Assembly (NCBI RefSeq): GCF_021130785.1
Contig: NC_060212.1
Location: forward strand, 146,469,501 to 146,533,500
DNA from: Homalodisca vitripennis
Lineage: Eukaryota > Arthropoda > Insecta > Hemiptera > Cicadellidae
Length of the DNA stretch: 64,000 nt
Direction: 5' to 3'
The stretch's first letter is position 1; each line of letters starts with the position of its first letter. The notes beneath the pieces are model-generated. The model saw nothing but the letters and a program-made list of their open reading frames with translations, did not search any database and was not told the DNA's origin. A program made the translations under genes and the position numbers. This document shows positions 47,646 through 59,707 of this stretch, in pieces.

Positions 47646-48589
47646 CAGTGTTTCCCAGAAAGTTTAGGGACACCCCACATAAAGTGATATACTACCTGTG
47701 TCCCTATACTAACAGCAGATTGGCTAACTCTGTATATTTCCCCATTAACGCAGTGAAAACGAAGTATTTTGGTGTGACTTTCATTACTTATTGTATAAAA
47801 TCTTTCAAAATATGAACTTTTTTTGTGATTTTAAAATTTTGGAGGAAACACCTGTTTTTTGGAAACATTAAAGTTTATAACCTCTAAAATAAATGTCCAA
47901 TCATATTAATAATTGGTACGTTGTTTTAACATGAGATATGGGAGTAAATAAATGCTATTGTGACAACTAGAAAAAAATCACTCATAGTTTGGTGATCGCT
48001 CAAAGTTTCCTTTATTTTTTTTTTTACAAACACGGAAATGACGATGTTTGTAGCTGACGGGTACAAAGCAAATGATGAAAAAAGCAGTGCGTGCGCATCA
48101 ATATCCCTTCTTCTGTTTTGTGAGGCACAAGCTGGTGTGCGTGGATTGCCTACCACTCTCATAGTTCGAGCGCTACAACGCACCAAAGTTAATCAGTTTT
48201 TCATTTCCAAAACAAATAAAAAGAAAGGAACTTTGAGCAATCACCAAACTGTGAGTTATTTTTTTCTAGTTGCAACAATAACATTTATTTACTCCATATC
48301 TTATGTTAAAAACAACTTACCAATTATTAAGATGATTGGACATTTATTTTAGAAGTTATAAATTTTAATGTTTCAAAAAACAGGTGTTTCATCCAAAATT
48401 TTAAAATCACAAAAAAGGTTCATATTTTGAAAGATTTTATACATAAAGTAATGAAAGTCACACCAAAATACTTCGTTTTTTACTGCATTAATGGGGAAAT
48501 ATATAGAGTTAGCCAATCTGCTGTTAGTATAGGGACGTAAGTAGTATTTCACTTTATGTGGGGTGTCCCTAAACTTTCTGGCAACACTG
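47646..48589. mobile_element. 944-bp foldback element, two ~395-bp arms
   Basis: Left end CAGTGTTTCCCAGAAAGTTT and right end (reverse complement) CAGTGTTGCCAGAAAGTTTA, flanked by TA on both sides. The arms (47646-48040 and 48195-48589) share long blocks such as CAGATTGGCTAACTCT, AAGTATTTTGGTGTGACTTT and GTTTGGTGAT. Only about 155 bp of GC-richer loop separates them. The mirror-image ORFs on both strands are copies of the same arm sequence, not genes. Its ends differ from those of the element at 45151. Confidence 0.93.
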
Positions 48590-51089
48590 TACATATGACA
48601 TGGTTTATTCCGAAATGGGTTTTGGGGGATATTCGTAAGAAGAAAGAAATAATGTGTATGGGATTCAGAATATGAGAGGAACGTTTGAAACTTTTGAGGA
48701 GGATATCCCCCCATGGCCCCCATTTATTCTGTAATGTGTTATGATTGTAATTGATATTTGTCATTACAATAAATAACAGGTACTTGTCCTAAGCTTTTTT
48801 AGGTGTAGTATATATATTGATGTAGAACTACATTCAGAAGTAGACCTATGTACACTAGTAGAGGGCGTTGTCATCTGCTTACTTCCTCAGTTTAATGAGG
48901 AAATGGAATCCTCTTCTGTCACTGCCGCTTCCCATCCTCATACCAATTACTGTTCAACAACTCTCATGGTTTCACGTGTGATGTTTACTATATAAATAAA
49001 CATTACTAATTATAACAAATCAGTTGAAGTAGGTAAACCATAACAAAATATTCATAAAATTAGTTTGTAATACACATTTTTACACTTGGAGATGTTTCAT
49101 TTGATGAATAGATGAGAGATTGGACATTTGCTTTTACAAAATATAACATCAATGTCTGTAACAATTCAGTTATTCTATCACTGAGCATTTCCCTCTTTTT
49201 AAATAGATCAATCATACTATATAGATATACTTAAATATTTGAAAATTAATTACTTTTTTTTATTAAAATACATCCATCCTTGTATTCCACATTCTCAATG
49301 ATATTCGTCATCATCAATTTTCTGCCGACCCTCTTAATTTTATTTCAATGCAATAGATTAAGTAAGACAATCCAAATTAGATGGTGTTTAATGCTGTTTC
49401 ATTCGAGTAATAAAAACACTTTGGCATTTTTCAATTTTGCAAGATAAATGAGATACAGAGAATATGAATTAAGCTGAAGCAGACCTAACCAAGCGTAAAA
49501 GTGCAATTAGAGTCCTTTCTGCTGAATTAAATGGCTCTTGTTGTCTGAAAATGTGCTCTTTCAACGTCCATTTATTCTTTCACAGCTTACCTTTTCAAAC
49601 TTTCTGTTGCAAAGAAAACGTTATGAATTATTTGATCTTACTGATAACAAGAATTTTGTTATTCAATTGTTAATAGAAAAACATCACTGTTGAGTATTTT
49701 GCAGTAAGACTGGACCATTAGTAGATTATCATAAGGAATATAATCTACTGCGGCCTCCCTCATAACTAATAGACAAATCTTGGAGAGTGAAATATGAACC
49801 AAATAATGTAACAGAAAAATGCATGATACTTTTAAATGGTCACATAGAAAAAGTTATGATCTTCAATTTCAGGACTCTGCCCCTTAAATTATCCAATATT
49901 ATCCTTGATAGATCCTCACTAAGAATGAAATGAAATGAAATATAACTTTATTGCACCCAAAATTAAGTCTACGTCCTCTATTCACTTAACATCAAGAATC
50001 TATTTTGCTGACTGAATCCAGGGCTGTGATCATTAATCTTAAAAACGTTATTAAATTAGAAGAGGTTTCTAAAGATGGAAATATCTCCAGCGATTGTCAC
50101 AGGAATGATTAGAAAGTCTTTTAAAAACGTTTAGGAATTCTAAAGTAAATTTAATGAAGTATTCATTCTGAGGTGTATCTTGTACTCTGCAATAATGAAT
50201 TTAAAATATTGTTCAGAGTGATTGCACATCACTACAACACGCTACTGTTTGTACTTTTATTTTCTTCATAAGACAAGTACATTATCATTTGCAATTTATT
50301 TCTTTGATACATTTTTTTTAATGAACTCTAAAAATGTCCTTCTTACAAGTTGAGCTTGGCATATTCTTCATTTATAAGTTTTGGTATTTGCCAAAAAGAA
50401 TAACATAATTTGTTTCAGAATTCGAGAATTGATTACCGCTTTAGAACGTAATTTGAATTGAATGACATGTAGTGGCAATTTTTTCCCATGCCTAAACCAG
50501 TATAAAAGGAAAACCATCAGAAAACTGTCCAAACATTCCAGTTGCGATGGTGGAGAAGTGAAAGTGACCTCGGGTGAAAAGGACCTGTTGACCCAATGAC
50601 CTCCGAGTTGAGGCATGGTATGTACGTTTGCATACCAAGTGGGTTATCCGAGGTGCACTCTCTATGATGTATCAAAATAGCCATACACACCAGCGTGCAG
50701 CTCTGACCGTGCCAGTACAACTGTACATTACTCCCTTTTAATCGCTAAACCGTCCTACTTGTGCTTGGCTGACATTCAAGTTACTTCTTGTATGTAATTT
50801 CAAGAGACAAAGATCTTCAATCCAGTCATTGATCATTTCATACCTAAATGTTTGGTTCCTTTTTAACAATGGCAAATATACGATCCATTCAAACCTTCCA
50901 TTGTCAATGACTTGTTGGCGTTGAGTATATCTTCAGACAGATATTGTAATACGTATTGTCCATTTAATACCATTATGGTATAAACATTTGTCTGAATCAT
51001 TTAAAGTTAGATTTTTAGTTATTCTCTGCACCATAAAGTTCATGATAGTGAACTCTTCTGATGCCGGACTAAATATTCTGGTATATTTG
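48590..51089. other. Intergenic DNA with an antisense LINE-like tail
   Basis: AATGAAATGAAATGAAATAT at about 49923 followed by AACTTTATTGCACC reads on the minus strand as GGTGCAATAAAGTT plus an ATTTC tail, a likely LINE 3' end. No ORF2 remains beside it. Otherwise featureless AT-rich DNA. Confidence 0.45.
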
Positions 51090-51310
51090 TATAATAAGTT
51101 TGTCTATCCATTTTACTTACTCTTACTGTACCAGTGGCACTCTAAACCTAGTTGGGTTTTGGCCTCACCAACAATGAGCCTCCATCCTCTTTTATCTGAT
51201 CCAACATACTTTCCCATCTTTCTCAGGTCTGCTCTTGTCTTATCTCCCCATCTCATTCTTGGTCTTCCTTTTGGTCTCGTTCCCTCTAGTCTTCTTCCCT
51301 CCCACACTCT
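51090..51310 (-). pseudogene. LINE ORF2 extreme C-terminus, antisense
   Basis: The minus-strand frame ending at 51113 reads WEGRRLEGTRPKGRPRMRWG, then DKTRADLRKMG, then GWRLIVGEAKTQLG. This is the common C-terminal end of several LINE ORF2 proteins (G...GRPR.RW.D....DL......A.DR..WR..V..A). Immediately after the stop is a GTAAGAGTAAGTAAA-like tail. The reverse transcriptase upstream is missing. Confidence 0.8.
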
Positions 51311-52600
51311 TCAAATAACTAATTCCTACTCCAGATACAAGTCTCTTCATTTCCTCTTTTTCCTAATTCTCTATTCTTCTTCCTTTTCTCCTCTCCTTTC
51401 CATCCATTTTAGCCAAATGTAAAAGTAGATCCTGAAAAAATATAAATACACAATTTTGCATGGGTAAACAGAGTTATAGAAAATTTAACACAAGTACTTA
51501 TTAAAAAACGTATTCTTAGATATAAAATAACTGTCTTCAAACCTAATGGTGGTATTATTTCTTGGGCTTCCACCACTTTATTGTTTTAAAATAACATTTG
51601 GATTTTCCAAAATTCTTGAAATATTTGAGGAAGTTCATTGTGTAAGCAATGTTTAAAAGCTGTGTAAACCAGTTACTTAGATATTACTAAAGGTAAATTG
51701 CTAGGCTGTGAAATTTAATTTATTTTACCAATTAGTTTGTTTTTGGCTTTGAGTACAGAATTCTATAAAGCACAGTTAACACAAAATTCATTATATAGTC
51801 TAGTTTCTCATAAAAATTCATATAATAATTTCAAATTTATAAGAATAAAAAATAACTAAAGACACCCAATATTTATTATCAATACATTAGTATCGGTAAG
51901 AAAATCTCTAATCTTGTTTTGTTTATAAACTAAAAGTGTAAAACGCAACTAGAAATATAAAATATTTATGCATTATGTGCAGGAATCCATAATTTCAGGT
52001 GTTAGCGTTAAAAGCGTTGTTCAACTTTTTATAGGTTATTTTATTAGTTTTAATCCACTCTTTTTAATATAGACACTTCAGCGGTTAATTACGTCTGGCA
52101 TAAATGAGGTGTTATTATACTGTTTATTAGCAGACTGTTGGCTTGAACCATTACTGCAGTGTTTTATAGCCGTACTGAAACCAATTAATATAGAAACTTT
52201 CCTCTCTAGAGACTTAACATGATATTGTTCCTTATCTTTATGTCAAATGGGATTGTTGTAAAAAAGAAGTGGTAGTCTTTTTCAATCAAGATACTGTGAA
52301 TGACTGTTATAAACTTGCATTGTGAACTTGATGGTTATCAGAGATTTCGGAATAATTAGTTCTTCACTAGGTGATTTGAGTTGTGTGAAAGCAAGAGAAA
52401 TGATTTGGTAAACCTTATTGGAAGACCTCAGTAAAGTCTGTATCATCCACTGAAACCATACTTGAATCTCTCATGTATAGGTTTACACAGTATGTAAAAC
52501 TGTTAATGTAAAATAATATTCGTTCTAACAGTAATATTGTCTGTAATTTTGACAGTTTTCAGGTTAATAAGTGTTTTCACATGTATTCTGTTTGTTGCAG
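51311..52600. other. AT-rich DNA ending in an intron acceptor tract
   Basis: No gene was recognised. The end (about 52570-52600) is a pyrimidine-rich stretch ending TTTGTTGCAG, the acceptor of the exon starting at 52601, so this is probably intron. Confidence 0.5.
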
Positions 52601-52715
52601 ATGGTTTCAAACACATATCTGATGCTGCTGAGGCGTACAAGACCAGGGATGGAAAACACAGGCGACAGGACACAGCGGCACATGAAGACACCCTTTCCCA
52701 TGACAAAACCAAAGA
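52601..52715 (+). CDS. Internal exon 1 visible of right-hand gene (charged segment)
   Basis: TTTGTTGCAG precedes 52601, and A|GTAAGT follows 52715. In the frame that joins the next exon it reads GFKHISDAAEAYKTRDGKHR followed by RQDTAAHEDTLSHDKTK. The first two bases complete a codon (AT of a phase-1 junction) and the last two (GA) join T of the next exon to give Asp. It is highly charged with no cysteines, probably disordered or linker-like. Because it enters in phase 1 there must be an upstream exon, not identified with confidence. It does not resemble a known domain; the assignment as an exon rests on splice sites and phase agreement. Confidence 0.65.
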
Positions 52716-53332
52716 GTAAGTTCTGCATACTTTTAATTTGTGTTTGCTGTGTCTTGCTCTTAACACAGTATTACTATTTGCAAAATATTTATTGATGATT
52801 GTAAACAGGGTGTTTATTAACTTTCCAGCAATTAAAAAAAAACTGTTTTTGGGGTCAAAGCAAACAAAATTTAATATAAACATGGGTCAGGTCAAAAAAT
52901 GCTTAGTTTATTATTTGTATATGTGTTTTTTAGATTTTGATTTTTTATTCCAGAAACCAATAAAGATGTAGTACAATTACTCAAATTTAGTGCAAATATG
53001 TTTTTCTTAGAGTATCAATTCAAGAGAAAAATTTATATTTTATCAACTGAGTGGTTTTTTAAGATGGTGGATAAAATTGATGAAAATTTTAGATCGATAT
53101 CATTAAAACAAGTAAGATCATGAAATTGTGTAAAGAATAATCAAAGTTGCTGAATTGAATTACTAACATTTTGACTCATATATAATAAAAATCGATCAGG
53201 AAATAATGTTGATGTCAGTTTTTAAATGGTGGGCATGAACATGCACGGCAAAATCTTTGTTGTTTACACATTTACAGCATCACTAACATTGCATTATAAC
53301 GGTTCATAACCAATTTACATTATTGAAATACC

Positions 53333-53374
<42 letters not shown>

Positions 53375-53469
53375 TGCAAGTGTCAAAATGTTTGTTCTTA
53401 AAAAGACTTTTATTATTCTTTAAATCATTGCATAATTTAATTAGTTTTTACAATATTAATACTATAAGA

Positions 53470-54080
53470 TTCAATAGTCTGCTATGTTGAACCGTGATGT
53501 GATAACGATATCTGTGATAACAATATTGTAATCTGTGGGGGCATATTTTCTAAAAATTAAAATACACAAATGGTTCAATAGTTTGCTATGTTGAACCATG
53601 ATGTGATAACGATATCTGTGATAACAATATTGTAATCTGTGGGGGCATATTTTCTAAAAATTAAAATACACAAATGGTTCAATAGTTTGCTATGTTGAAC
53701 CGTGATGTGATAACAATATCTGTGATAACAATATTGTAATCTGTGGGGGCATATTTTCTAAAAAATTAAAATACACAAATGGTTCAATAGTTTGCTATGT
53801 TGAACCGTGATGTGATAACAATATCTGTGATAACAATATTGTAATCTGTGGGGGCATATTTTCTAAAAATTAAAATACACAAATGGTTCAATAGTTTGCT
53901 ATGTTGAACCGTGATGTGATAACAATATTGTAATCTGTGGGGGCATATTTTCTAAAAATTAAAAATACACAAATGGTTCAATAGTTTGCTATGTTGAACC
54001 GTGATGTGATAACAATATCTGTGATAATAATATTGTAATCTGTGGGGGCATATTTTCTAAAAATTTAAATACACAAATGG
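53470..54080. repeat. 104-bp tandem array, six copies, intronic
   Basis: GTTTGCTATGTTGAACC(G/A)TG (first copy GTCTGC...) begins at 53477, 53581, 53685, 53790, 53894 and 53984. The fifth unit is shortened by about 14 bp. Each unit contains TAATCTGTGGGGGCATATTT. Copies differ at only a few positions, so expansion is recent. Its period equals that of the array at 1-1045, but the sequences are unrelated. Confidence 0.96.
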
Positions 54081-54639
54081 CTATATTTGCAATAGTGTAA
54101 TTGTGACAAAAGCATCTCTAATCTCATAAATTTTGCATTTAATGGGATTCCTTATCTAGTAGAAAAACAGATATTTATCATTCATAACCACACAATAGCA
54201 GCCCGCTACTCGTATCAAAGGATCTGGGGCTCTATCTGTCAACTGAATTCTCCTCTCTTGAAATCTGCTCTTTGTTGTGTTCTCGTTTTGTTCTGTTGAA
54301 TCTGAAATATAGTGTTCTTGATTTATTGGGACTAAAAGTTAGAGTATTGGCAGCGCATCATAGACAAACAACCATGCCTTAGTAAGACTTACATTTTTTA
54401 TACAGAAAAATTTAAATATTATTTTTTAGTACCTACTTCAATTCCAGACTGGACTGATTACAAATTCAGGAAATGATACTAGAGTAAATAAAGAAAGAAT
54501 GTGCTTTAATGATGATTCCCAAAATAGATAACAGTTTTTTCAAAAAATTTTTTTTGTATTTAAACATTTAATACTATGGTAGTAAGATGCCAAACCACAG
54601 GTCACAAAGGCAAAATTTCAATCCTATATAACTCATTTT

Positions 54640-55080
54640 GCGACCTCGTGTCGTCGCGACCGGAAGAGGGCACCTTCCAGAGGAAATAATAACCGTGGAT
54701 CCGCCACTAGATTCCCTCTATCCAAAGCCTAACCAGCTTTGAAGACTAAAGAGATTAACTAATAATTTGGATATAGTTCCGAAAGGTTCCCTAACAATTA
54801 TACCAAGTCCCAGGCCACGTACACTCACTTCTACCGTCCACTCTACCCGATCGCTGCACATACAACGACTCCCCGCACAACCTCCGGTCTCAGCCTGCTA
54901 ACCTAGCAGGAATCATCCGGGAGAACCTGTCCAGAAGAATTCCGGATGGTAGGAGGCTCCTATTGTTCAAGCTAAGAGCTAGAGGTCGACGCAGCTGGCT
55001 ATCGCGTTCGCGGCTACACAAGGATTACGCGCGCCAAATTCAAATCTATAGCGGCACTCGTCGCAATTTCAGTTTTGAGT
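54640..55080. other. GC-rich insert in the intron, origin unknown
   Basis: A block much richer in GC than its surroundings (ACCTCGTGTCGTCGCGACCG at the left; many CpGs around 54960-55030). It has no long frame and no inverted or direct termini that I can find. Composition suggests an inserted element rather than intron background. Confidence 0.35.
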
Positions 55081-56651
55081 TGTCCTGCACACCATAGACA
55101 GACTGTGTTACTGAAAACAAAATTTTTACACCCCTTCAGGAGACAAGAGAAATTGTGCCAGCCTACTGAGTAAATAGGCCTCAATGGTGCTCAACCAAAT
55201 CCCACAAACGGACATACACCATCATCGAACTCTATCTTGTCTATATACAAATAAACTGATCGAATAAAACAGATAAACAAAGTATCGAAGGGTCCAGAAT
55301 CTAATGAAAGTCTTACCTACCTATCCACCTCGTGTCACATGTTAAAATTTTGTATGGTATTATTTAGGTTTTTTACAAATATGTTTGTTCTATATTTTTC
55401 CTGTTGCCATCATGGTTTCGTATAAGACCAATGTAAACATTTTCACTAATGTTCAGCCACCATCATGGTTTCGTATAAGACCAACATTTTCTCTAATGTT
55501 TAGCCAAATCCCATGGAATGACTTGTACTGTCATTGAACTTGATGCCTGTATAGAAATGACACTTTGCAGAAAATGTTCATTCTATGGGTCATTTTCTCT
55601 CGGAAAAATCATGTGGACAGAAAGAAATAAAATTGTTCCATACCCTCTAAGTGATAGCCTTTGCTGATGCTCAGCTAATTATCAATTTCCACTAAACAAC
55701 ACAAACATTATGGAACTAATGAATACAAACAGGAACATGCTGTGGGAGGGCTGTTGTGAATTCAAATACAAGAGAAAGTAGACGATACAACAACAGAGAG
55801 ATAAAAGAACCCATTATGCACAACTTCTCTCCAGGCCATTAGTGAACAGTTGTTAAACTAATAATTGATTCTGAGCAGCTAACATGTATACAAATCAATG
55901 TTTTTGCTAGTAATGCAAGGATAATAAATGCAAGCGATTTCAAATAACATGTTCATTCCAAGTGCTATTTTGTTGGGCAGAAGTTTTGTCTCTAAATGCT
56001 CTTTTTTGGGACAGCAGGATATTTGTGATTTAATTTTTCTCCTATTGCTGTTCATCCTAGATTGCTCCATTTTAGTTATGCCACTTATCTAATCTAAGCC
56101 TAATTATTTGAAATTCTGGAGCAACACCATAGTAATATCACTCATTCAAAAACACTCCAAAACTCAATCACTCATTCACTTTTTTCAATCCAAAAACACT
56201 AGTTTGAGAGTGCATCTTCCTCTTCAGTTTCAAATGCAACAACATTTACCATCAGATATGATTCAATATAAAATAAGATTGTAGGACTTACTCTGATGTA
56301 ATATATGGAATTAGAGTATTCATATTACTGTTCTTGCATAAAAGAACCAAAATTACTCAAATATTTATTTTTAGTATTAAGAGTTGTGAAAGTCATACAT
56401 TTTTTTGTAAGCAGCATCCCGTAGCAATGGAATTTGTTTCTCTATGGTGCTACATTGGTGCTTATTTAAGTGGCGTAACTAAAAAGAATAGCAATAAGAA
56501 TCCAATAGGAGAAATCATTGGACCACCCACTTATCAGTCTAGTTTTGACATTTTTTTTCAACCGTGTGCAGTTATCTAATGTAGCTTGTTTAACAAGCAT
56601 CCCGTATTTGTGACTTGGAAGAGAACGCTAGATAGCTCTAAACACTTTTAA

Positions 56652-56777
56652 TATACGGACCTAGAGTTTAAAAATTGCGGTATAATACGGACCTAGAGTT
56701 TAAAATTGCGTTATAATACGGACTTAGAGTTTAAAATTGCGGTATAATACGGACCTAGAGTTTAAAATTGCGATATA
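56652..56777. repeat. 31-bp tandem repeat, four copies
   Basis: TACGGAC(C/T)TAGAGTTTAAA recurs at 56654, 56686, 56717 and 56748. Confidence 0.95.
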
Positions 56778-58021
56778 AGTAGGGACTTGTCTCAAACCAT
56801 AAATGTTCGACTCCAGAACCTTAGTATTTATATATTTATTTCTGTAATTTTAAAACCTTACACTGACATTAAACATGGGCTCCTATGACCCTACATATCG
56901 TCCTGACAAACACAGTGGGCTTAACAAGAAGTGCCTATTAAAGAAATTAAAATTAGTGGTTATTTCAAAATGATTGACTTATTTTTACATGCTTGAAAAG
57001 AAATATTGGATTTGAGAAACCTCAAGTGCGTAGTGTAAGATATAGTAAACTGTGGTTTTCTGGTCAAAGTAAGATTTACCAACAAAGGAGGGAAGGTAAG
57101 GAGCACGTTAGTTGCTCCTGTACATTTCATCAAGAAATAAAATTCCTTAGTGTACAATAAAGTTGAGTCCACTTGGGGAATAAAGAGAGCATCTTGATAA
57201 TGCTTTCTTGAAGTTCGTGAAGTGAGTTTCTTTGTACGATATTTCTAACATCAAACTTGTATAATTTTGTAAAGTTTCACTCAGTTATTTTAAATTAAAA
57301 AATGCAATAATACTCTCTCAGATTGCTGTGTTAATTTGATATTTGTGTTTGTATCTTCTCTCTATCTATATCTGTTAGATAAAGTTAGGAATCTTTATTG
57401 CTGAATATTAAATGGTTAACCACATTATTTTAATACCAAGTGTGTAAAGGATCAAATAGTATTCTTAATTTATAATTAATATTATTGTTTGTTTTGATAC
57501 TGTCCAGAAATATGTTTGAAGTTCAAAACCTTTTTGTAGCCAAAAGTATTAAACAAATTTAACTTTGATATAAGTATATTCAATCTAGATCAAAATAAAT
57601 TCTTATCGTACAAAAAAATATATTTTATACAAATATTTGTTGCAAATATAACTATTGGCTTTATCTCATTGATCATGATCAATAATTTACACATTTTTGT
57701 TTTAAAACTTCAAATTAATTTATAGTCTCTTAATACTTATAATACATTTATATTAAATGTAATTGTAAGCTTTAGAATATGAGTTTGGTATTTTTAAATA
57801 AAACACACATTAAAATTCACCAACTGTTAAACCTTTTTTTATTGAATTTATGTTCTCAAAATTAATCTTATCAACTTAATTGCCTTTAATTTGTAGTAGG
57901 AGTTGATACTAGGCTATTAGGTTAGGTGCATTATCTAGTTTTAGGTTAGTATTAGTCTAATATTCTCCACTTCACTATTTAATTTTGAAAAATAGCAACA
58001 GACCATAGTTATTGTAGTGTA

Positions 58022-58023
<2 letters not shown>

Positions 58024-58064
<41 letters not shown>
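58024..58064. repeat. AT dinucleotide microsatellite
   Basis: Uninterrupted AT repeat of about 41 bp inside the intron. Confidence 0.97.
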
Positions 58065-58067
<3 letters not shown>

Positions 58068-58337
58068 TGTTACGAGCAATTTTCAAGATTTAGTTGATGG
58101 AGAACTGAATATTTGAGATTCAGAGAAAATAAAACAAAAACATTTTTGTATCAAGGAAACACAATTTTTGAAGTTTTTTGTTATCGTTATTCCATTGGGA
58201 TATTCATAGTACAAGAAGTTTCTGAACTGCTCATGGCTTATACCTAATTCATCCACCTGGGTTATTCATAATATTATTTTTCAAGTAATGCCTCTTTCTA
58301 GTGTGTCTTGAGTCTGAGCACTAAAAATTTGTTGCAG

Positions 58338-58515
58338 TTTGGAGGACTCGGCCACCAGCGGCAGTGACCTGTTATCTCCGCCCAGAGCCAACGGAGCTGA
58401 GGACTCACACCCACCACTCCCACCCCTCTACTGTCAGGGGAGAGCACACCCCACGCCTCCCCCTCCTCCACCACCCCCCTGCCTGACACTCCAGAGCCCA
58501 TCGTTAGGAAGATGG
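58338..58515 (+). CDS. Proline-rich exon with an apparent 1-bp frameshift
   Basis: Acceptor TTGTTGCAG, donor GATGG|GTGAGT. After the junction codon it reads LEDSATSGSDLLSPPRANGA, then a Pro-rich run (HPPLPPLY, then PTPPPPPPPP). The C6 run at 58474-58479 is then out of frame: the incoming frame gives CLTLQSPS, while the only frame compatible with the next exon gives LPDTPEPIVRKM. The latter frame is closed upstream by TGA, so neither frame spans the exon. One missing C in the run would reconcile them. This could be an assembly or sequencing error in a homopolymer, or a true mutation. The polyproline stretch could be an SH3/EVH1-type ligand (inference). Confidence 0.75.
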
Positions 58516-58739
58516 GTGAGTGGTACCAATTTGCCACAACAATTATTTGCTGATTTCTCATCATGGGAACTGTAATAAGAAATAACATATATACATTTTT
58601 GGAAGAATACAATTTTGTTAGAGAATTGAATACAATTCTCTTGCCATATTAAGTTTAGTCTTTTTTTTGAAAAATGTTATATTTTTTATGGAGCTATTTT
58701 TCATATCAGCTATTGAAAAACTTCTGTTGTGTGATGTAG

Positions 58740-58883
58740 GTGAGGGGCTGAGTCCCAGTCCAGTTCGCCGGGTTGCCGAGCCACTGCGTCAGACCACAGC
58801 CGAAAATTCTCTCATTGAGCCCACAGAAGTGCTTGTCTGCCAGAGCCCTGTTCTCACCGCCGAGCCAGTTCTCACACCTCTAG
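58740..58883 (+). CDS. Ser/Pro-rich exon of right-hand gene
   Basis: Acceptor TGATGTAG, donor CTAG|GTATTG. Only one frame is open, reading EGLSPSPVRRVAEPLRQTTA followed by ENSLIEPTEVLVCQSPVLTA. It needs one base from the upstream exon (GGT, Gly) and leaves one base for the next. SPSP and QSP look like proline-directed phosphorylation sites (inference). It is a low-complexity linker between the proline-rich exon and the helical region. Confidence 0.8.
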
Positions 58884-59531
58884 GTATTGCTGTAGTGAAT
58901 ACCTATTTGAAAATGTTTAAGAAATATCAATAATGTGTACACATTATGGTATTTTAGCTAGTACTTTTAATTTTGCTAAAGTTTTAATGTCTATGGGTAA
59001 TAATTAATATCTTTAAAGTTATAAATAAAGAAAACATCTTCAACAAAGAAGACATTATTAGATTATCAAAAGATTGGCAGTCTGTACTAAAGGAGTCTTT
59101 ATTGATCTCTGATAGGTTGAGCTTTAGCCTCCCCAGCTTAGCTTTATAAATAGACTCACTTAGCTGGACTCTTCACAAATAGAATAAACAAAATAGAGTT
59201 CTGGAGTCAACAATATGGTGACATGGTGTGAACCGGACAACTTAAAGATGCAAAGATTACGGATAAAACAAAGATTACAAAAATATCTCTTCAAAACATG
59301 TTTTGTAACTTTTAAAACTAATGCATTTCTGGGTGTAATTGGTGTTTTACTTTTGGGGTTGTTGTAATTTTTATACATTTGGTCAAGTTTTACCGCACTA
59401 TCAAGATTACTATGAAGTTCTTAAATTAACTTACCTTAAATTTCAAGTAGATCAGTGAATATAGCTGTGTATCACTACTCTGTTTCAGCTGATTAATTGT
59501 TTCTGTATTTTACAATAAATTAAGATTGCAG

Positions 59532-59707
59532 AGAAACTGAGGCGAACAGACGAGGTAATCCGGGAAGCGCTGGAGGAAAAGAAGCGGTTGGTAGCAGATA
59601 TCCTGCGAGTGTGCCACGTGATGACTACGACAACATCGCAGAGTTGGCAGCTGAGCCTAGTGGGGACAAGGAAGCTGCTGAGATCTTGCTAGCTGCCGTC
59701 ACGCAAG
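59532..59707 (+). CDS. Helical (coiled-coil-like) exon with an apparent 2-bp frameshift
   Basis: Acceptor GATTGCAG, donor CAAG|GTATGA. The incoming frame reads EKLRRTDEVIREALEEKKRL and then VADILRV. After GTGTG at 59609-59613 that frame hits stops, while the frame two bases on reads PRDDYDNIAELAAEPSGDKE followed by AAEILLAAVTQ and leaves the base needed for the next exon. A two-base (TG) excess would explain it. The segment is strongly helical and charged. The pattern of a charged coil followed by ILxVPR(D/E) is tentatively reminiscent of the coiled-coil tail of Lbc-type RhoGEFs; no DH or PH domain is visible in this window, so the family is not established. Confidence 0.8.

Larger units (their letters stand above)
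52716..58337. other. Intron ~5.6 kb, repeat-rich
   Basis: Bounded by GTAAGT and TTGTTGCAG. It contains a T homopolymer of about 39 nt (53335-53373), the 104-bp array (53470-54080), a GC-rich insert of unknown origin (54640-55080), a two-copy 53-bp repeat at 55405-55505, a four-copy 31-bp repeat (56652-56777), and an AT dinucleotide run (58024-58064). No other coding segment was recognised in it. Confidence 0.6.

Noticed and set aside
47492..48723. 107- to 116-codon ORFs on both strands around 47.5-48.7 kb
   Set aside because: They are mirror copies of the same foldback arm sequence read from opposite strands.
58298..58612. 104-codon minus-strand ORF over the proline-rich exon
   Set aside because: It is an antisense shadow of a GC-rich, C-run-containing exon with correct plus-strand splice sites.
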